Origin: an uncultured Prevotella sp.
Lineage (GTDB): Bacteria > Bacteroidota > Bacteroidia > Bacteroidales > Bacteroidaceae
Assembly: GCA_900769275.1 (NCBI GenBank)
Contig: CAAGGA010000018.1
Coordinates: 1 to 9,809, forward strand
Direction: 5' to 3'
Length of the DNA stretch: 9,809 bases
Below, one piece after another: positions 6,268 to 9,809 of the stretch; positions within the stretch are counted from its first letter, which is position 1; each line of letters starts with the position of its first letter. The translations under genes were made by a program, and so were the position numbers. Under the pieces are notes generated by a model. That model was not told where the DNA came from. It saw only the letters and a list, made by a program, of their open reading frames with translations, and made no database searches.

Positions 6268-7347
6268 CTACATCTCCAGCCAGCAGACTAAGGGGTAATG
6301 GTCGGAGAGTCTGCATGACTTGTCTATGTGGCAGCCGTAGGGTGTCAGTTCCTGCGAGCAGAGCATATTGTCGATGCGCACGTACATTCCGTTCTTGCTG
6401 TATGAGAAACCCGGGCCGTTGGCTGTTGCGGAATAGCAGTCGGTGAGCGATGATGCCATGGTGTTGGCGGCATACGACAGGGGTATGTCGTTGAAGTCAC
6501 CGCAGACTATCATCGCACGTCCTTTGTGCATACTGACGAACGTGGCGACGGCGTCTGCCTGCGCGGCGCGTATCTTTGCGGCATCGGTCAGTTTGCTGAT
6601 TACCGAAAATGAGTTGCCGCGTGCCTCTTCCCTTTCCATTCCTCCCTTTACCATGCGTCCGAAGTCCTGTTTCTCTTCGGTGGAGAAATGATTGGTTTCC
6701 AGATGATTGTTGAGGACGATGAGTTCACGCCCCTTTACGTCAAGGTAGAAGGCATACGAGAAGTTTGCCACTGATTTGTATTCTATCCTTTCGCACTTTG
6801 TGATGGGGTACTTGCTCAATATCATCATCTTGTTTCCGCACCATTCCCTCACTTCCATGTATGGCATCACGGGCTTTACGATGGTGTCGAAATCCTGCCT
6901 TATCCACCTGGTCATGCTCACTTCCTGCAGGCATACCACGTCGCATTCTGCCTCGGCAATATAGCGCAGCATCTCCTGCCTTGCCTGGACTATTTCCTCA
7001 TGCGTCTGCTCTTCTTCTGTCGTGCCGAGCTGCCACGTGTTGAACGTCATCACTTTTAGGCATCCGTCGGGCGTTTCCTTGCTGAGGTTCACGGGACTGT
7101 ACTTCATCATCGGCACATAAGCGGCTACGAGACCCATGACCGGCACGAGGAGGCATCTCTTTCTCAACAGCACCCACACCGCTATGAATGCAACGTTTGC
7201 CAAGGCGAAGAACGGGAAGGCATAGCCTGCCAGGGCGAGAAAGTCCCATGTCCGCGGGTCGAGGACGTAGGCGTATCCCGTCAGCAGCATTCCGATGATT
7301 ATCAGGATGTTGAGGGTCAGCAATATTCTTATGACAAATGATTTCAA
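6268..7347 (-). CDS. Membrane-anchored endonuclease/exonuclease/phosphatase-family protein
   Basis: The protein has 359 residues, with three hydrophobic segments (about 5-27, 36-60 and 65-80) followed by an endonuclease/exonuclease/phosphatase domain from about residue 96. The metal-binding and catalytic motifs are all present: MTFNTW (N103), CLQEV (E142), NNHLETNH (H215), CGDFND (D284, N286), YVRIDNML (D326) and LSDHYPL (D349, H350). The fold hydrolyses phosphodiester or phosphomonoester bonds in nucleic acids, phosphoinositides or sphingolipids, and the substrate cannot be told from sequence. It lies downstream of the rhomboid gene, 203 bp away, a gap filled with repeats. The start is unusual: the frame gives TTG-AAA-TCA at 7347, preceded by C-rich sequence with an in-frame TAA just upstream and no ribosome binding site. 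The next in-frame ATG is codon 20 and would remove most of the first membrane segment, so TTG is preferred. Confidence 0.9.
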   Translation of the reverse strand: MKSFVIRILLTLNILIIIGMLLTGYAYVLDPRTWDFLALAGYAFPFFALANVAFIAVWVLLRKRCLLVPVMGLVAAYVPMMKYSPVNLSKETPDGCLKVMTFNTWQLGTTEEEQTHEEIVQARQEMLRYIAEAECDVVCLQEVSMTRWIRQDFDTIVKPVMPYMEVREWCGNKMMILSKYPITKCERIEYKSVANFSYAFYLDVKGRELIVLNNHLETNHFSTEEKQDFGRMVKGGMEREEARGNSFSVISKLTDAAKIRAAQADAVATFVSMHKGRAMIVCGDFNDIPLSYAANTMASSLTDCYSATANGPGFSYSKNGMYVRIDNMLCSQELTPYGCHIDKSCRLSDHYPLVCWLEM

Positions 7348-7385
7348 GGGGATGGGGGATTAGGGGTTATGGGTTGGGGTAGGGG
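7348..7385 (+). repeat. Six G-runs directly upstream of the phosphatase-family gene, possible G-quadruplex
   Basis: The plus strand contains six runs of 3-5 G separated by short A/T loops, with telomere-like pieces such as TTAGGGGTTATGGG. The G-rich strand is the template strand of the flanking genes, so their transcript would be C-rich here, immediately before the TTG start at 7347. Four or more runs of at least three G with loops under 7 bases meet the usual quadruplex pattern. Folding is not demonstrated. Confidence 0.7.
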
Positions 7386-7391
7386 TTAAGG

Positions 7392-7412
7392 CTCTTCGAC
7401 CTGGTCGAAGAG
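7392..7412. repeat. Palindromic intergenic element, copy 2
   Basis: The same 21-bp palindrome as at 6181-6201 (arms CTCTTCGACC and GGTCGAAGAG) lies downstream of the rhomboid gene. The six-run G tract is on its left and TACCAGG, which opens a 14-bp tandem repeat, is on its right. Confidence 0.9.
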
Positions 7413-7414
7413 TA

Positions 7415-7456
7415 CCAGGTGGTGGATGCCAGGTGGTGGATGGCAGGTGGTGGATG
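7415..7456. repeat. 14-bp tandem repeat, three copies
   Basis: The unit CCAGGTGGTGGATG occurs at 7415-7428 and 7429-7442, and as GCAGGTGGTGGATG at 7443-7456. The copies are perfect apart from the first base of the third. The array begins within the right flank of the palindrome and has no coding role that I can see. Confidence 0.9.
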
Positions 7457-7477
7457 TCCGGCTCAATTGCGGCACAG

Positions 7478-7547
7478 CCAACCAAACAACCAAACCACCA
7501 AACCACCAAACAACTAAACCACCAAACAACTAAACCACCAAACCACC
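7478..7547. repeat. 8-bp-period tandem repeat abutting the rhomboid stop codon
   Basis: The array consists of alternating 8-mers AAACCACC and AAACAACT, perfect as 16-mers at 7500-7515 and 7516-7531, with degenerate units on either side. It ends three bases before the rhomboid stop, so the transcript after the stop consists of GGTGGTTT and AGTTGTTT units. This looks like slippage-prone low-complexity DNA and its copy number may vary between strains. Confidence 0.85.
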
Positions 7548-7550
7548 GCC

Positions 7551-8507
7551 TTACTTCCTGCTTGCCTCAAAGAGTTTTTTCTTTTCTTCTTCCGAGAGGC
7601 TGGCATAGCCTGAACGGCGTATCTTGTCGAGTATGGCGTCTATCTCTGCTTCTTCCTGCCTGCGGTGCGCGTTATAGTCCCAGTCACTCTGATGCGTGGA
7701 GGTGGTGCGGAAACCTGTATCATTGCCTGCCTTGTCTTCACTATCCAGATGCAGCCATCGGCGTATCCTGCCGAGGATTGTCGGTGCATCATCGGACGTG
7801 GCGGTACCTTGGTATGTGTTCCATCCCGTAAAGGAACTGTGCCGCTTCGCCTCCTTACGCCAGTGGCGTATGAGGAAGAATCCGAAGAGCATTCCGCCGA
7901 GGTGGGCGACGTGCGCCACTCCGTCACCGGGACTCTCAAACGCCATGACAAGTTCTATGACGGCATAGCCTATGACGAACCATTTCGCCTTTATCGGCAC
8001 TGGGAGGGGGAAGATGAACATTCTCTCTTCCGGATATGTCATGCCAAAGGCAAGGAGTATGCCGTAGATGCTTCCTGATGCGCCTACCGTTGTCCATGCG
8101 TTGAGCGTCTCGGGCGCGGCGGGGTCTATGCTCGTGATGCGTATTATCTGCCCTATCGTTGCTCCCTGTGAGGAAAGGTCGAGGAAGACGGTGCCGAACT
8201 GTGCCAGTTCCTGCAGCAGTCCTGCTCCTATTCCGCACACGAGATAATAGACGAAGAATCGCTGCGGTCCCCATGTTCTCTCCATGACGCAGCCGAACAT
8301 CCACAGTGCGAACATATTGAAGAACAGGTGCGTCCACCCTCCGTGCATGAACATATACGTGAGTAATTGGTACACGTGGAAATGACTTGCCTGCCAATAG
8401 TGCAGCCCCATGAGGGAGGTCAGCTGGGGCACGAATATCGAAGCGATATATAGCAATACGTTTGCTATCAGCAGGTTTTTCGTTACGAATGGCATATTCT
8501 GCATCAT
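7551..8507 (-). CDS. Rhomboid family intramembrane serine protease
   Basis: This 318-residue membrane protein has the rhomboid core at about 10-215. It contains FMHGGWTHLFFNMFALW (H60, N64), the catalytic serine motif GASGSIYG (S144) and the catalytic histidine in AHVAHLGGM (H202). Rhomboids cleave transmembrane substrates within the bilayer using a Ser-His dyad. After the last membrane segment, residues about 218-318 form a hydrophilic cytoplasmic tail ending in AILDKIRRSGYASLSEEEKK. This resembles the C-terminal domain common in Bacteroidetes rhomboids (I recall it as DUF6576). Two ATGs, at 8507 and 8504, are possible. AAGGAATAATC precedes them, and the first is taken. No full promoter match was found upstream; CAAAATTT at 8540-8547 is one base away from a -7 element. 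In Bacteroidales such rhomboids are often next to endonuclease/exonuclease/phosphatase-family genes, as here. The substrate is unknown. Confidence 0.95.
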   Translation of the reverse strand: MMQNMPFVTKNLLIANVLLYIASIFVPQLTSLMGLHYWQASHFHVYQLLTYMFMHGGWTHLFFNMFALWMFGCVMERTWGPQRFFVYYLVCGIGAGLLQELAQFGTVFLDLSSQGATIGQIIRITSIDPAAPETLNAWTTVGASGSIYGILLAFGMTYPEERMFIFPLPVPIKAKWFVIGYAVIELVMAFESPGDGVAHVAHLGGMLFGFFLIRHWRKEAKRHSSFTGWNTYQGTATSDDAPTILGRIRRWLHLDSEDKAGNDTGFRTTSTHQSDWDYNAHRRQEEAEIDAILDKIRRSGYASLSEEEKKKLFEASRK

Positions 8508-8633
8508 GATGATTATTCCTTTTCTTCTGTTTCAGAGCGCAAAATTTCTAAATTTTCCCGTCATTCCATTGCTTTGCCTGCAAAAAAGGGGTTGGTTTAG
8601 TTTTTTTTTGTTGTTTGGGGGGAGGGATGATTT

Positions 8634-8654
8634 CTCTTCGACCTGGTCGAAGAG
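8634..8654. repeat. Palindromic intergenic element, copy 3
   Basis: This is identical in the 21-bp palindrome to the copies at 6181 and 7392. Its left flank GATTTCTCTTCG matches copy 1, and its right flank CACCAGG nearly matches copy 2. It lies downstream of the small-peptide transcription unit, so all three copies follow the 3' end of a minus-strand gene. Confidence 0.9.
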
Positions 8655-8661
8655 CACCAGG

Positions 8662-8701
8662 GGGGCTTGAGGGAGGGGGATGTGAGGGGCTTGAGGGAGG
8701 G
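8662..8701. repeat. 16-bp G-rich direct repeat with 24-bp period
   Basis: GGGGCTTGAGGGAGGG occurs at 8662-8677 and again at 8686-8701. With the neighbouring runs it gives at least six G-runs of three or more on the plus strand, which is C-rich in minus-strand transcripts. Confidence 0.85.
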
Positions 8702-8723
8702 ATGAGGAGCGGGGATTTAGGAC

Positions 8724-8757
8724 AAAAAAAAAGGGAGGTGGATTCACATCTACCTCC
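8724..8757 (-). terminator. Intrinsic terminator of the small-peptide unit
   Basis: On the minus strand GGAGGTAGAT (8757-8748) pairs with ATCCACCTCC (8743-8734), with one C-A mismatch, around a GTGA loop that fits the stable GNRA tetraloop pattern. After one C the strand reads nine T in a row (8732-8724). This is the clearest rho-independent terminator in the window. Confidence 0.85.
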
Positions 8758-8844
8758 TGAATACAATTACTAAAACCAATCTAAACTACTAACCTATTAA
8801 TCTTCTAAAAATCTTTTCTGTAAAGGACTCGCATCCTTTTGTCA

Positions 8845-8934
8845 TCAGTTGTTGTGCAACAATGAAATGATTCCGCATATTGTTGACACTGCAACGATGA
8901 GAAGCATGAGTCCAGTAGCAAAATCTATTACCAT
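8845..8934 (-). CDS. Small hydrophobic peptide, 29 residues
   Basis: The frame from the ATG at 8934 to the TGA at 8845-8847 encodes 29 residues, beginning MVIDFATGLM and ending ISLLHNN. Residues about 5-26 are hydrophobic (TGLMLLIVAVSTICGIISLL), enough for one membrane span. AGGA lies five bases before the ATG, a better ribosome binding site than most in this window. A near-consensus promoter about 200 bp upstream and a strong terminator about 90 bp downstream make it the only obvious open frame of a defined transcript. It does not resemble the Bacteroidetes 'smalltalk' peptides as I remember them, and I recognise no family. It could be a single-span membrane peptide, a type I toxin-like peptide, or incidental to a structured RNA. 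A hairpin AAAGGA / TCCTTT (8822-8839) follows its stop. Confidence 0.55.
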   Translation of the reverse strand: MVIDFATGLMLLIVAVSTICGIISLLHNN

Positions 8935-9128
8935 GGTTATCCTGTTTTTAATACAACTTTTTACCTTGCTATCCCCTGTCCTCCACGCGGATGCCACATA
9001 GCCACTGCCTGCCGGCTTCCGTGTTTCTGCTCTGACATTCCCTTGTTTTCACAATCGCTTTTCCACTGTTTCCGCTCGGGTCTGTCTCGGCTTCGGACAC
9101 TGAGATTGTCGTGTTATCCTTATCAAAT
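8935..9128 (-). other. Long 5' leader of the small-peptide transcript
   Basis: About 190 nt separate the predicted start near 9128 from the peptide ATG. The transcript strand is purine-rich. One frame stays open from a possible GTG start at about 9101 to a TAG near 8973, but it has no ATG and no ribosome binding site, so I do not call it. The length suggests a regulatory leader or a dual-function RNA. No known riboswitch was recognised. Confidence 0.4.
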
Positions 9129-9134
9129 CTGATG

Positions 9135-9166
9135 CAAAATTAATAATTGTGTGCGTACACAGCAAA
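9135..9166 (-). promoter_or_regulatory. Near-consensus Bacteroidetes promoter for the small-peptide unit
   Basis: On the minus strand TTTG (9166-9163) is followed after exactly 20 bp by TAATTTTG (9142-9135) and then C. Both elements and the spacing fit the Bacteroidetes primary-sigma consensus. The spacer contains a near-perfect 14-bp palindrome, TGTGTGCGTACACA (9148-9161), broken only at one symmetric base pair, which could be an operator. Confidence 0.75.
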
Positions 9167-9278
9167 TATTTTTTTCTTTTTCTTGCTATTACTTGTATTA
9201 TCTTGACATTCATCAATAGGGCGTCTGCTGCCTTGCATCGCATACCGCATTATGTGAAAGTTACACCTTATTATAATA

Positions 9279-9417
9279 CGGTTTTGCGGTTATACGGTTA
9301 TACGGTTATACGGTTTTGCGGTCGCTTCGCTTTTACGGAGGTTACGCTATATTCCGCATAACCGTATAACCGTATAACCTTAAAACCGTATAACCGCAAA
9401 AAAACGCATAACCGTAA
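9279..9417. repeat. Inverted 8-bp-period array of CGGTTATA units
   Basis: The left half has CGGTTTTG (9279-9286), three perfect CGGTTATA units (9287-9310) and CGGTTTTG again (9311-9318). The right half (about 9357-9417) carries the reverse complement, with repeated ACCGTATA and AACCGCAAAA pieces. A spacer of about 35 bp separates the halves. The two halves could form a long cruciform or hairpin. No transposase or attachment site accompanies it. Confidence 0.85.
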
Positions 9418-9430
9418 CCCCGAAATGATT

Positions 9431-9611
9431 ATTTTGTCCTATTCCCCCCAAATTTTATATGCTCTTGCAACTTCCTGAAAACCAGTATCTTGTAAAAAGC
9501 ATAGATATTGCGCTGCAAAAGCTATGCTTTTACCCGGTAATAACTATGCTTTTACCCGGTAAAAGCATAACTTTTGCAGCGTAATATCATAGATATCAAT
9601 TTTGTCCTATT
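9431..9611. repeat. Large imperfect hairpin bracketed by 13-bp direct repeats
   Basis: Positions 9504-9538 pair with 9554-9588 over 35 positions, with only two mismatches and one G-T pair, around a 15-base loop. Inside, CTATGCTTTTACCCGGTAA is directly repeated at 9522-9540 and 9544-9562. ATTTTGTCCTATT occurs at both 9431-9443 and 9599-9611, bracketing the structure. A non-autonomous mobile element is possible, but the hairpin does not reach the direct repeats, so the boundaries do not fit a simple MITE. Confidence 0.75.
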
Positions 9612-9674
9612 TTGTTCCATGCCTTTTCCTAAGACGCCAGATAATTTTTGAATGACATTTTTCCGCCTTTTTTC

Positions 9675-9705
9675 TTTGTAATAATGAATATTATTATTAC
9701 TTTTG
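9675..9705 (+). promoter_or_regulatory. Near-consensus plus-strand promoter for a gene beyond the window
   Basis: TTTG (9675-9678) is followed after 19 bp by TACTTTTG (9698-9705) and C, fitting the Bacteroidetes -33/-7 consensus. Transcription would begin near 9712 and run off the right edge. It diverges from every gene in this window. Confidence 0.65.
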
Positions 9706-9718
9706 CAAAATTATTGAA

Positions 9719-9771
9719 GGTGGGTTCTATTAATTCCCACCGTCAAAAATGTTAATTATGTAGGTTTGACG
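9719..9771 (+). promoter_or_regulatory. Structured leader of the plus-strand transcript
   Basis: GGTGGG (9719-9724) pairs with CCCACC (9736-9741) around an 11-base loop. Next to it CGTCAAA (9741-9747) pairs with TTTGACG (9765-9771). Both stems begin within about 10-30 nt of the predicted start, so they would sit at the 5' end of the mRNA. No family is recognised. The leader continues at least 38 bases with no start codon that I would call. Confidence 0.45.
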
Positions 9772-9809
9772 TTTTGTCATCTTTTGGTTTCTTTTCGGTA
9801 CAAATCGTA

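Larger units (their letters stand above)
8508..8723. other. Gene-free G-rich stretch between the rhomboid gene and the small-peptide unit
   Basis: Together with the terminator and peptide 3' region it forms 337 bp without a gene (8508-8844). It contains a T-run at 8601-8609, a G-run at 8617-8626, palindrome copy 3 and a G-rich direct repeat. The rhomboid promoter should lie in this stretch, because a terminator closes the next unit at 8724. Confidence 0.55.
9167..9674. other. Repeat-rich stretch without a supported gene
   Basis: No convincing coding frame is present on either strand. Apart from the inverted 8-bp array (9279-9417) and the large hairpin (9504-9588), the remaining bases are A/T-rich and unassigned. 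This is the bulk of the 875-bp gene-free right end. Confidence 0.6.

Noticed and set aside
7430..7550. Possible CRISPR array in the CCA-rich repeats
   Set aside because: Repeat units are 8-16 bp and directly contiguous, without unique spacers, and no cas gene is near.
8508..8766. Minus-strand frames of about 70 codons rich in proline and serine
   Set aside because: They arise from the C-rich complement of the G-runs and palindrome copy 3, and cross an intrinsic terminator.
8973..9101. Possible GTG-started 42-codon frame in the small-peptide leader
   Set aside because: It lacks a ribosome binding site and domain features. It is more simply untranslated leader.
9049..9243. 64-codon minus-strand frame beginning MRCKAADALL
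   Set aside because: It runs through the near-consensus promoter at 9135-9166 and has no ribosome binding site or recognisable domain, so it cannot be translated from that transcript.

Overview
This window looks like a metagenomic or draft contig from a Bacteroidales bacterium, most likely Prevotellaceae. Three things point there. SecD and SecF are fused into one 986-residue protein. Several promoters match the Bacteroidetes primary-sigma pattern (TTTG or TTG, 19-20 bp, TAnnTTTG). Starts mostly lack strong Shine-Dalgarno sequences. The family-level assignment is inference. The first 23 bases are Illumina adapter sequence, so the left edge is a library artefact rather than genome. All five coding genes read on the minus strand.

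Positions 24-2690 are an accessory region with two unrelated-looking AAA/STAND-like ATPase genes in tandem. The downstream one (24-925) has a clear in-frame TAA at codon 40, just after its Walker A motif, and is cut off by the contig end. The upstream one (1133-2557) is intact: a 474-residue P-loop ATPase with a winged-helix segment and a C-terminal DUF234-type nuclease-like domain. Each gene has its own precisely spaced repeat array just upstream: three copies at exactly 33 bp for the first, four copies of a different 9-mer in alternating orientation at exactly 26 bp for the second. A perfect 25-bp hairpin between the genes ends the second and overlaps the predicted promoter of the first. This is the most system-like feature of the window.

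Positions 2691-8507 are a housekeeping and membrane block: a candidate plus-strand small RNA (about 2850-2943), secDF (2965-5925), a membrane-anchored endonuclease/exonuclease/phosphatase-family protein (6268-7347, apparent TTG start) and a rhomboid protease (7551-8507). The spaces around the last two genes hold low-complexity DNA: three copies of one 21-bp palindrome beside G-runs, a 14-bp tandem repeat and an 8-bp-period tandem repeat. Each palindrome copy lies downstream of one minus-strand gene, and the transcript after it is C-rich.

Positions 8724-9166 look like a complete small transcription unit: a near-consensus promoter, a leader of about 190 nt, a 29-residue hydrophobic peptide with a ribosome binding site, and an intrinsic terminator with a GNRA loop. 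Positions 9167-9809 contain no gene I can support. They hold an 8-bp-period inverted array, a large imperfect hairpin bracketed by 13-bp direct repeats, and a plus-strand promoter with a structured leader that probably serves a gene beyond the window.
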